This document shows, one piece after another, positions 1-8,280 of a stretch of DNA of 64,000 bases (position 1 is its first letter; every line of letters starts with the position of its first letter). Position numbers and translations under genes: made by a program. Origin of the DNA: Xiphydria camelus (lineage: Eukaryota > Arthropoda > Insecta > Hymenoptera > Xiphydriidae); assembly GCA_963678675.1 (NCBI GenBank), contig OY783194.1, positions 13,087,635 to 13,151,634 on the forward strand, read 5' to 3'. The notes under the pieces were generated by a model. It searched no databases, had not been told where the DNA came from, and saw only the letters and a program-made list of their open reading frames with translations.

Positions 1-996
1 AGATTCCGAGAGTAGGTAGAGCCTATTTCGAATTTGCCGCATATGCGAACCAATAGAGATTTGGTTAGCCTTCCTTGTTATTACTACAACTATATCAACT
101 AATTAGAGACCAAATTGCACAGATTTCGAGATGTCGATATTATTGACGTCCAACTGAGCAATACAATTTGTAAACTACACGCTTCAGTGAGTCAACATAA
201 CCAAAAATCGTAACCTGCATTTATAACAACTATTTTGCATTTTGGCAATTCCAAGGTCAAATTCAGTTTAAGCAATTTCAAAAACAAGATGAAACGTTTT
301 TCAACGTAATCGCACAGCGCCGTAGTTTGAAGGCCATATTAGTTGGCCACCCTGGAAAATAGCTCATTTTCAAATCACATAGATTTAACTAAAGCTGTCC
401 AACATGTAGTAGAAAATATGTTTATTTCAATTTTTACATGGTATATTCGATATAAGAATTGTTGCTGAAAATCTCTGATCTTTAGCTTTTGATAACACGT
501 AGCTAAACTATCAATATTCGAAATTTTTAACACTGATGGCTTTTGATTATAATCACACAAACTATGCTATATCCAAAATAAGGTAAATTTTCAGAGATGA
601 TTTTTCCATAAGAAACGTACAGTCCTTTCGTGCCGAGCAGATTCATAGAAATAATCTCTCACTCCTTCTATAGGTGAATGATTGCATAGTAAAGGGAGGT
701 GTTCACTTTCCAGTTTCAATTTAAAATACGTAATAATTTTCCCATGCATGAAATCTCCGTCGTTGAAGGTTCGCAGTTGAAACGTCGCGAGAAAGCGTAA
801 TACCATCGTTAATCTTTTATTAAAACTAAATATAGCGGCTAGCCGTTGAAAAAACAAACTCAGGTGTCCCTTATTTCGAGACATTACATTTTGTACATCT
901 ATCAATTTTGATTCCATTTTTTAAACATCTAATATTCATATACTCGTATTAGCTATTCAGTAATACATGGATGTGATATTATATACTTCATTTCAG
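1..996. other. Intron sequence upstream of ACE-like exon
   Basis: AT-rich sequence with no coding region I can support. Short open frames at 375-560 and 591-917 on the minus strand show no recognisable motif and have no splice or promoter context. The stretch ends in an acceptor-like sequence (TTTCAG at 991-996) that opens the first ACE-like exon, so it is most simply an intron of that gene. Confidence 0.5.
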
Positions 997-1094
997 GTAA
1001 TATGTGGGCTCAAACATGGACGAATATTTTAGATGTAACGATACCTTATCCTGGTAAGAAGTATTTAGATGTCACGGAAGAGATGCAGATACAG
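997..1094 (+). CDS. ACE-like M2 metallopeptidase, internal exon
   Basis: Internal exon of an angiotensin-converting-enzyme-like zinc dipeptidyl carboxypeptidase (peptidase family M2), normally a secreted or membrane-bound ectoenzyme. It is preceded by TTTCAG and followed by GTACCA. Its first two bases complete a Gly codon, then 32 codons follow and end in phase 0. The reading contains NMWAQTW, then ...VTIPYPGKKYLDVT, the well-conserved ACE stretch around the NMWAQ(S/T)W motif. The next family segment (YTP..MFR.AEEF) appears at 43899 in the matching phase. I infer one gene with a 42.8-kb intron. Upstream exons lie outside the window. Only this short piece is visible, so whether the gene is active cannot be judged from this exon alone. 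Confidence 0.85.
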
Positions 1095-1126
1095 GTACCA
1101 ATATCATCATTGATTCATCTTATATA

Positions 1127-1380
1127 ATTGAAGGGTACACGGGAAAAAGGAGCTCATCGACATTGTATCGAAAAATTGGAATATTATCACGTTGTATAGA
1201 ATTTTTACAGTTCTATTGCCCCATACTCTTGAAACTGGAAAAAACGGGGTCAATGCAGAGATATTCTCGATTAAAATTTAGGCATAGAGGAAAAGAAGGT
1301 GCTCATTTCTTTCCGTAAATTGCTCTCCTGTAAAAACGGAAAAATGTCGATGAGCCTCTTTTTCCCGTGTACCCTTCAAT
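1127..1380. mobile_element. 254-bp MITE with ~38-bp TIRs, TA flanks
   Basis: The terminal inverted repeats begin ATTGAAGGGTACACGGGAAA and end with the complement at 1343-1380. TA dinucleotides flank both sides (1125-1126 and 1381-1382), as expected for a Tc1/mariner-mobilised MITE. There is no coding capacity. It lies just inside the giant ACE intron. Confidence 0.75.
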
Positions 1381-1458
1381 TACATTTGTATGGTTCATAA
1401 TATTTTAGAAAAAATTTAGTACATCTACTGTTGGGAATATATAATATTTTTTGTAGTA

Positions 1459-1922
1459 CCTCTCTATTCTATAAAATAGTTTTTCGGGTCGACAACCGAC
1501 CCGAAACCCCCCACCAATCGCCCACTGATGCAACTGTCAACCTATCGCCTCTCAGGGCGTCCCTCCACCACGCGTCGGTCGCCAATGGGATGCAGTATGC
1601 TTTCGATCGTCGACCGGTGCGGTGCAAGCCAGTCGAGCAGAGGCCCGTCTACCCGTTTGCCCGGCGTTTTGTCGAATGCAGAGGGAGAGTCTTCCTCGCG
1701 CGATTGCCGTCGATGGTAACATTGCTGTGGAGCTCGATCAGGTCGTCCCCCCACCAATCGCGTCCCCCTACCACGCGTCAGTTGCCAATGGATGCAGTAT
1801 GCTAAGTCCGTTGACCGACCGCCGTCCTCAACAAACTTGCGCCGTGACAGCGCGCAGCGGCGCGGGAGCGATAGCCCCCCGGGGCTTGGCGAGCGAAGCG
1901 AGCAGGGGTAGATGCCCCCTAG
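1459..1922 (+). mobile_element. Non-autonomous Helitron, copy A
   Basis: The 5' end matches the family start (TCTCTATTCTATAAAATAG after a host A). The 3' end has a GC-rich hairpin (gggg-x-gatgcccc) ending in CTAG followed by a host T. This 5' TC / 3' hairpin-CTAG / A|T target layout is canonical for Helitrons. Related ends occur at 44631-45513, 46046-48221 and 54061-55299. Open frames across it overlap on both strands and are not convincing genes; there is no Rep/helicase. Confidence 0.7.
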
Positions 1923-2374
1923 TAATTTAACACTTTGACTACTGTGTATATAAAATTTGGTACACAACTGCATTTAGTAGTAATAGACACTAGGAAGATC
2001 CAGTAGTAAAAGTGTTAATAAGATTGTTTAGCAGGAAAAGTTAGATTATGAAGTACGCGATAAAAATAGCAGTTTCACTACTTCTGGGTGCAGAATATAT
2101 TTTAACCTTCTCAAAAAGGCAGGTCTACCTTGAACACAATCAGTCCCGTAATGCGCAGAAAACGTTACTTTACGAGAAAACTGTAAGATATGTCCTCCTA
2201 TATTCTTAAGCTTATGATATACAGGGTGTCCCTAAATATCATGTACAAATGGAAGGAGGTAATTCTTTGGCTTATTTCATGACTAAAAGTTCATATAAAC
2301 ATAGGTTCGTAAAAGTTTCGTTACTGATCTACAGGATATTGAAATTTCAATTTTTTTTAGTTTTTATTTATAGC

Positions 2375-3180
2375 AGTAGTTAAGCTAGGAGAGTTCTGGG
2401 CCACCCTGGGGACCCTAGACTTATCCCCGCCCACTCCTAGGGACCCTAGCCTAACCCCGCCCCCGGAGTGCCGCCATTGGTAGCCTAACCCCGCCCCCGG
2501 AGTGCCGCCATTGGTAGCCTAACCTTACCCCCCCACTCGGTTACCCCCACGCCCACCTGGGGACCCTAGCCTTACCCCCACTCCTAGAGCGCCGCCATTG
2601 GTAGCCTAACCCCGCCCCCGGAGTGCCGCCATTGGTAGCCTAACCTTACCCCCCCCCACTCGGTTACCCCCACGCCCACCTGGGGACCCTAGCCTTACCC
2701 CCACTCCTAGAGCGCCGCCATTGCTAGTCTAACCTTACCCCCACCCCCGATTACCCCCACGCCCACCTGGGGACCCTAGCCTTACCCCCACTCCCGGAGC
2801 GCCGCCATTGCCCCGCCTAACCTTACCCCACTCCGCCCAACCGATCCACGCGAGCGATGACGTCACAAGGCGCGCGCGCGCACGCGCACACGCGCATGCG
2901 CATGCGAACCTCGGTCATGGGGGGACCCTAGCCTTACCCCCACTCCTAGAGCGCCGCCATTGCTAGTCTAACCTTACCCCCACCCCCGATTACCCCTACA
3001 CCCTCCTGGGGACCCTAGCCTTACCGCCACTCTCGAAGGGCCGCCATTGCTAGCCTAACCTTACCCCCACCCCACCCAACCGATCGACGCGAGCGATGAC
3101 GTCACAGCTTATCGACAGGCGCGCACGCCTTACAGACCCCCCACCCCCTCATGCAGGTTGGAGAAAATTTGAAATAGGGT
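2375..3180. repeat. Left Polinton TIR with internal tandem repeats
   Basis: GC-rich TIR built from imperfect tandem units containing GGGGACCCTAGCCTTACCCC and GCGCCGCCATTG. It also carries alternating CG/CA tracts and two TGACGTCA palindromes (2858-2865 and 3097-3104). The mirror copy is at about 12060-12912. It should be where a protein-primed polymerase starts replication (family knowledge). Confidence 0.8.
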
Positions 3181-3366
3181 TAGGAAGCAGGTAACAAAAT
3201 TAATGAAAAAATTTGTTTAATATAAAAAGCATTTAGAAATAAACACACACACACACACACACATTATTAAAAATAATCGTTCACACGCCGGCGAACACAC
3301 ATTATTAAAAATAATTGCTCACACACCGGCGAACACACACATACTCACATCACTATTCTATTTCAT
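3181..3366. other. CA-rich spacer
   Basis: Between the TIR and a tandem duplication; includes (CA)n at 3243-3262 and repeated CACACGCCGGCGAACACAC-like motifs. No gene. Confidence 0.6.
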
Positions 3367-3906
3367 CCTTGCACACATTCGCACACACTTTAACCTCTCA
3401 GCGGCAGCGAAAGGGCTATTTCATTTCCGCGACTGTCGTGCAAAACCCCGCGCGTGCGAGTGAGCGCGGTATATGGGTGCTCTTGTCTGCTCACACCCTC
3501 GGGATTTCGCGCGACGATCACGCCAATGAACTAACCCTTTCGAGATCGCGGGAGGGTTAAATAAAAAATCGCGTACACACGCACACACGCACATACACAT
3601 AGCACTAAGGCACACCGTTCCCATCCTCTTCGTCCTTGCACACATTCGCACACAATTTAACCTTTCTGCGGCAGCGAAAGGATTATTTCATTTCCGCGAC
3701 TGTCGTGCAAAACCCCGCGCGTGCGAGTGAGCGCGGTATATGGGTGCTCTTGTCTGCTCACACCCCCGGGATTTCGCGCGACGATCACGCCAATGAACTA
3801 ACCCTTTCGAGATCGCGGGAGGGTTAAATAAAAAATCGCGTACACACGCACACACACACGCACAGACACATAGCACTAAGGCACGCCGTTCCTATCCTCC
3901 TCGTCC
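3367..3906. repeat. 267-bp tandem duplication covering a gene's 3' end
   Basis: Two head-to-tail copies (3367-3633 and 3634-3906), each starting CCTTGCACACATTCGCACAC and sharing TTTCCGCGACTGTCGTGCAA. The distal copy carries the real stop codon of the spliced gene at 3876. The other copy (3600-3634) retains the last ~10 codons as a dead duplicate. The shared sequence is therefore 3'-flanking DNA of that gene. Confidence 0.8.
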
Positions 3907-4393
3907 AAAGCCTCTGCGAGCTGCTGTGCGATGGCAGTTCGCCGCGCTGCTAGACCCCGTAGTTTCTGTAAGCAGAATTGAAAAAAAAAATTAAATAAAT
4001 AATGTATACCAAATTTATTAAAGAAAAAAGAAAAAAAGATATTCTTACCGGCACAAGGTGATTAAATCCGTTTATAACATATATGGATCCGTCTATCACG
4101 TGATCGCCGTCGCGACCGTACACTTGTAAAGATTGTTGCAGAGCTTCTCTCAAAAGCCCACGCTTTTCCAACGTATGTATACGCCAAATATTTGGCAATA
4201 CTATTGCTGCCTCCTCAAACCAAGTTATATCAATACCGTGAGGGTTATATTCCCACACATTATCCGGGGGAAGCGGATACACACGCGTATTAGATGGAAT
4301 CGGCATTTCACGTCTTGACTGCGAGTAACGAACTGCGTCTCGAGAGATGCGATTGAACCTAGACGAAATTTCTCCTCTCGGGGTTGTGTCCAT
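3876..4393 (-). CDS. Spliced small Polinton protein, paralog A (144 aa)
   Basis: Unrecognised family. Exon 1 (4393-4049, 115 codons) starts at ATG and ends in Pro before GTAAGAAT. An 83-nt intron ends in TTACAG, and exon 2 (3965-3876) adds 29 codons and a stop. Exon 1 holds WEYNP, LPNIWR, an Arg/Leu-rich helix and IDGSIYV; exon 2 starts KLRGLAARR and ends acidic. The neighbouring gene at 5006-5443 has the same intron position and phase and the same motifs (EYNP, CPKIWR, IDGCLYV, KLRGLAARR), so splicing and coding are supported by duplication. No signal peptide or membrane segment. A role in replication or in a particle would be guesswork. Confidence 0.75.
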
Positions 4394-4490
4394 TGCAGTA
4401 AATCGTATCAGTCCATATCGACTTGGCTAGGCTAAACAGGTCCGCGCGACGATTCGTAAATATACGTTTCCAAGGACCCTCAGCGAGCAG

Positions 4491-4535
4491 GCGTTGAGAG
4501 AGAAAAATTATATCTTTCAACGGGGGTGTTAAATA
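4491..4535 (-). promoter_or_regulatory. Repeated upstream box, copy 1
   Basis: A conserved stretch read on + as CGTTGAGAGAGAAAAATTAT followed by cttTC(a/g)ACGGGGgTGTTAAA. It lies ~100 nt upstream of the paralog A start. Three further copies occur at 5719-5763, 6500-6535 and 6667-6710, all inside the Polinton. A promoter or processing role is inference. Confidence 0.5.
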
Positions 4536-5005
4536 CTCGCGCCAGAGCCTCGGCGCGCGGAGTCTTGGTGGAGTTTTGATGGGGTCGGGTTTCAACGCTG
4601 AAGCTGCTTACAAACACCGTCACAGCGCTTGGAGGGCGGTTTTAGCAGGAGCGATAGGGATATGTTTGTGTGCTTGGGTATACGTTTGACACTTCAAATA
4701 CAGTCCTTTGCTCGTGATTTTTTCATTCATATTACCCGTAACTCGGTGCAATTTCATTAAAATCGCGCAGTTTATCCCAACGCTGGTACGCAGCTCCAAC
4801 GGTGTTCGAAGAGGGTTGAGAAAATATAAACAAATTGATTGTAAATCATGTGCACACATATGCACACACTTTTATTAGAAAAATCATGCTCACACACACA
4901 CACATACACATACACATGCGCATCATTACTTTATTACAAAAACTCATACGTACACACTTTAATTCAAAAAGCCTATGCATACATACACACACACACATTT
5001 TCTTC
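4536..5005. other. Intergenic spacer, CA-rich end
   Basis: Separates the two paralogous genes. The portion next to paralog B's stop (about 4845-5000) is full of CACACA and CATACACA runs. An open frame at 4359-4595 uses a TTG start and its frame is not conserved in the duplicate, so it is not called. Confidence 0.5.
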
Positions 5006-5443
5006 TTATTCGTCTTCTTCTTCGTCTTCTGTATCGTTGTTGTCAATAGCCTCCTCAGTGGCGCGAGCTGCTTCCCGCGCAGCGGCACGTCTCGCAGCCA
5101 GACCGCGCAGTTTCTGTAAAGATGCAAATTATCAAGCCGAGGTTAAAAGAAGAAGTTGAAGAAAAATAATAAGAGGAAGAAGATTTTATTGATTTCTTAC
5201 CGGTGTTAAGAAGCTTCCCAGCATTACGTATAGGCATCCGTCTATGCAATGAACACCGTCGATACCATTTACTTCAAAGGATTCCTCTACAGCTCTCCTC
5301 AATTGACAACGCTTGTCAACACTAAACACTCTCCAGATTTTTGGGCAAATTATTATACGTCCGCGAAATCGAAAACCCAGATAACGGGTTGGATTGTACT
5401 CTTTCACGCTCGAATCAGAGTCGGAACTTGGCGCATTCGGCAT
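5006..5443 (-). CDS. Spliced small Polinton protein, paralog B (116 aa)
   Basis: Paralog of the 3876-4393 gene. Exon 1 (5443-5201, 81 codons) starts at ATG and ends in Pro before GTAAGAAA. The 87-nt intron ends in TTACAG. Exon 2 (5113-5006) adds 35 codons and a stop. Motifs: EYNP, CPKIWR, GIDGVHCIDGCLYV, then KLRGLAARRAAAREAAR and a very acidic tail (DTEDEEEDE). It lacks the ~45-residue N-terminal extension of paralog A. The 5' flanks of the two genes are also similar, so the whole unit was tandemly duplicated. Function unknown; the basic helix plus acidic tail suggests nucleic-acid or protein binding (inference). Confidence 0.75.
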
Positions 5444-5718
5444 TGTAACTCAATGTTCTCGTTGCGATCGTATTAAGCAGACTAACGAATTGCGTCTCGA
5501 GAGTCTGAGCTGGACCTAACCAAAATTTGTTGTAACAATAATTGAGTATCAAGTTGCATCGATCCTTATCGACTTGGTAGAACTAAACAGTCTCGCGTGG
5601 CGATTCGTAAATATACACTTCCGAGGGGCAGATCGACGTATTTGACATATCGGGGCTATAACTTTGAAATCAGAATATAAAACTCGAGCTACGTTTCCGA
5701 TGTACAACGATTAGTAAT

Positions 5719-5763
5719 CGTTGAGAGGGGAAAAGAAATTACGTATTTCGACGGAGATGTTAA
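5719..5763 (-). promoter_or_regulatory. Repeated upstream box, copy 2
   Basis: Same box as at 4491-4535 (CGTTGAGAGGGGAAAAGAAA then TTTCGACGGAGATGTTAA), about 275 nt upstream of the paralog B start. Confidence 0.5.
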
Positions 5764-6499
5764 CCCTTTCCTTACGGCAGCCCGCTCCGCTATAGTACCG
5801 CCACCCGCGGATCATCGCGACGTGAAGTGTACACTTTACATATCGGCAGTCTTTCAATGCAACTAGAACAACATAACAAATTGAAGCTTGATTTGTGCGT
5901 AGAATATATTTCTAGCAGGATTTAATTCAATATAGTTCGATAGAGCCAAGAGAGGCTCTTCGATTCTACCGGCGAGAGCCTACACAGGTGGTCGGATACA
6001 CATCGATTATAGTCTGCGCTCGATATATGAAGATATCGCGCGGACGCCAACTATAGTCACCACCCGTACACAGACCGGCTCGCGGGTCCCGCACGCACGC
6101 ACAGACCGTCTTGCTGACGCCGGCTGCAGGAGGCACCCACACAGATATCGCGCGGATGCCAACTAGAGTCACCACCCGTACACAGGCCGTCTTGCGGACG
6201 TCGGCTGCAGAAGGCGCACACACACATATGCTGTCTTGCTGATACTCGGATACTGTTGAAACCCACACACAAACAGGTTGTCCCATGAATACCGACTATA
6301 GTTGTTAGCCTTAACGAAAGGGATAAAGGCATAAATGAACTAAATGCAGCAATTTTTAGAGGGCTGCGGTGGAAGATGAACAGTTGTTGAGAGAAATTAG
6401 AGCTGGTCCAGAATAATGAAATATCAGAATGCTTCTGTCACGATGAACCTTATCCACTATGAGTTGCAATTTATCTTTTGAAGTTCAGCAATGATCAAT
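5764..6499. other. Intergenic region with GC-rich minisatellite
   Basis: Contains a ~110-bp direct repeat: ATATCGCGCGGA(c/t)GCCAACTA plus GTCACCACCCGTACACA at about 6029-6080 and 6141-6190. Cys/Val-rich open frames across it (5966-6332, minus) come from this repeat and look spurious. No gene supported. Confidence 0.55.
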
Positions 6500-6535
6500 C
6501 GTTGAGGGAGAGAAATTATTTCTTTGGTTGTAAGA
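6500..6535 (-). promoter_or_regulatory. Repeated upstream box, copy 3
   Basis: CGTTGAGGGAGAGAAATTAT then TTCTTTGG; shorter and more diverged than copies 1, 2 and 4. Confidence 0.4.
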
Positions 6536-6666
6536 GGGAGGAGGTAGATACGCACGCTAAAGATCATGAGTTGTGAGAAACTAGAGTTAAGGTTATATCC
6601 ACCTCAGCAAACACAGCCTCGAGTGACGAGTTGCAATTTAACTTTTAAAGTACATCGATGAAAAAT

Positions 6667-6710
6667 CGTTGAGAGAGAGAGAAATTATTTCTTTCGACGG
6701 GGTTATTAAA
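6667..6710 (-). promoter_or_regulatory. Repeated upstream box, copy 4
   Basis: CGTTGAGAGAGAGAGAAATT then ATTTCTTTCGACGGGGTTATTAAA, lying ~32 nt beyond the stop codon of the 6742-7062 gene. It could equally be a 3' processing or repeat feature. Confidence 0.4.
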
Positions 6711-6741
6711 GACACAAATTCATTCAGTCATTATGAATATT

Positions 6742-7062
6742 TTATTTCATGATAAACTCGAACAAATTGTACTTTCCACCGAGATACTTCAGATAGAGTT
6801 TGTTTTCACCACAGGCCTTCACCAGCTTGTTGAACTCCTCGTCATCATCATCATCGCTGTCCTTGAAGAGTTTGTTGATTCGTGATGGTAGGAAGACTGT
6901 GAAGCTCTTCTGCAGCTCCGCCACGATCTTGAGGCCATATTTTGTGGTTACTTTCTTCATACCGGTAATCAGGAACTCCTGCTCGATTTCCAGCTCAGCC
7001 AACTTTTTCGTCTCCAGATATCCAGCCGATCTGCCGAGCTCGTTCAGTTTTGAGAGGTCCAT
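6742..7062 (-). CDS. 106-aa Polinton protein, putative nucleic-acid-binding
   Basis: Intact single-exon ORF starting at ATG. Layout: charged helical N-terminus (1-28), a beta-rich core with TTKYG at 39-43 and FLPSRI at 57-62, an acidic stretch DSDDDDDEE at 68-76, and GGKYN at 95-99. The pattern (hydrophobic strand, TK-Y/F-G, strand, F-LP-R) resembles small OB-fold-like single-strand-binding proteins, which would suit a partner of a protein-primed polymerase, but that is inference from pattern only. It is divergently oriented from the 93-aa gene at 7545 across a shared ~480-bp promoter region. Confidence 0.7.
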   Translation of the reverse strand: MDLSKLNELGRSAGYLETKKLAELEIEQEFLITGMKKVTTKYGLKIVAELQKSFTVFLPSRINKLFKDSDDDDDEEFNKLVKACGENKLYLKYLGGKYNLFEFIMK

Positions 7063-7544
7063 TTTTCTCAGCTGTTTCTCTAGCTGCGCCTGATGTCACC
7101 ACACCAAAGATACGGGGTTTATATGGGCAATCGTAGTTCATTAGTGGGGGAAAGCGTTCGGTTGCTTAGCAATAACCAACAACCAATCAGATGTCATAAG
7201 CCCTACGCGTCAAACCCGAGTGATTGCGGTATAGGTATACGTGCAGGTTCTGACTTGTCTTGCTGGGGATGATGACGTCATCGGCCGCACCGCTGCTTTT
7301 AACCGAGCTGATGACGTCATCGTGACCCTGGATCCAGCTCGTGCAGGTCCCGACTTGTTTTGCTGCGCATTATAAGCATGATGGATCTTTTTCCAAGAAC
7401 TGTTTACCGCGGTGCTGTTCCTGGAATCGCGGCGGCGGCTGCACAGCTTCTCAACAGGCACGAACGCGTTTGCCTCACCAACGCCGTCTTTGTTCAAGCA
7501 TCGCGCTAGCGTCACCAGTCACAACGCAACCTCGAAACGCCAAC
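7063..7544. promoter_or_regulatory. Divergent promoter region with CRE-type palindromes
   Basis: Lies between two divergent genes. It contains two perfect GATGACGTCATC palindromes (7271-7282 and 7310-7321), 39 bp apart. TGACGTCA is the classic CREB/ATF site. A surrounding direct repeat (GTGCAGGT-x-CGACTTGT-TTGCTG at about 7242 and 7341) brackets them. The same octamer occurs in both Polinton TIRs. Control by a bZIP factor is inference. Confidence 0.55.
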
Positions 7545-7826
7545 ATGTCTTCCGATCAGCATCGAAATCGCTTCGAGACGGGTTCACATTCGAAAGTCCG
7601 CAACGACCAAGTTTTCTCAACGGAATTAACCGTCTGCTTTCTACGAGTTCCCGCGGAATGGGATAATTGGACGTTCGATCGCGTTATGAGCGCAGGCTTT
7701 GTCCTATCCGAGGCACGATGGCAGTCTTCAGGTGCGATATTTTCCATTGAAGATAAATTTTATAAAATAATCGACGGGTGTGTCATACACACTCCACATG
7801 CATCCGTAAGAGCTCAACAGATGTAA
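7545..7826 (+). CDS. 93-aa Polinton protein of unknown function
   Basis: Single-exon ORF on the strand opposite the other Polinton genes. I chose the ATG at 7545 (MSSDQ...); a longer reading back to 7341 needs a GTG start. Features: Arg-rich N-terminus, FLRVPAEWDNW, then a C-terminal segment GAIFSIEDKFYKIIDGCV and a basic/Gln end. An AATAAA lies ~60 bp after the stop (about 7883). The first codons resemble those of the polymerase (MSS-E/D-Q), possibly chance. Family not recognised; real expression is likely but unproven. Confidence 0.55.
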   Translation: MSSDQHRNRFETGSHSKVRNDQVFSTELTVCFLRVPAEWDNWTFDRVMSAGFVLSEARWQSSGAIFSIEDKFYKIIDGCVIHTPHASVRAQQM

Positions 7827-8280
7827 ACTGTGGGGCCCTCGCAGCATCGCATTTATCATTACGAGCGTGTAAGCAGTTTCTGAAATAAAAGCGAATTCAA
7901 AAATGCATGTGCGTTGATTCTGCTCCTCCTGCAACTCCAAAATATCCTCTAATACCTCCTCTAAATAATAACACCTACAACATTTGATTCCTCAACCTTT
8001 TATTTGTTCTAAAAATTATTCATCTTGACAATAAACGTAATCCTTGATCATGGAGCGCGGGGCGTCTCCGCCTTTATTTGTGCAAAAGAAATTATCCATT
8101 TTGACAATAAACGCGAGCCTTGATCATGGAGCGCGGGGCGTCTCCACCTCTCGGCACAACCCATCTACCACGTCGCTAACTGATTGGTATTCCACTGTGT
8201 CGAATTATCGACGATTCACACACGCACGCACACCTATATTTACATTTGCAATCCTACCTATATTTACAATCGTAACCCTA
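7827..8280. other. Convergent 3' region with 66-bp tandem repeat
   Basis: Lies between two convergent genes. AATAAA near 7883 suits the + gene. A tandem duplication of TTGACAATAAACG...CTTGATCATGGAGCGCGGGG occurs at about 8026-8075 and 8092-8141. TTTATT at about 8072 supplies a minus-strand AATAAA for the polymerase gene. No further gene. Confidence 0.55.

Noticed and set aside
591..917. 108-aa minus-strand ORF
   Set aside because: No family motif, no splice or promoter context, AT-rich intron sequence; a small gene cannot be excluded but is not supported.
1431..1973. Overlapping 63-143-aa frames
   Set aside because: Noncoding GC-rich Helitron; frames overlap on both strands and are not kept in the sister copies.
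2375..3180. Telomere-like TAAGGTTAGG words in the TIRs
   Set aside because: They occur only as part of longer GC-rich TIR units, not as TTAGG arrays.
3315..3876. Four similar 60-80-aa frames on both strands
   Set aside because: Produced by the 267-bp tandem duplication; overlapping on both strands and in the 3' flank of a better-supported gene.
4359..4595. 78-aa frame upstream of paralog A
   Set aside because: Needs a TTG start and its frame is not conserved in the duplicated unit upstream of paralog B.
5966..6332. Cys/Val-rich 90-106-aa frames
   Set aside because: Arise from the GC-rich direct repeat; overlapping frames, no conserved motif.
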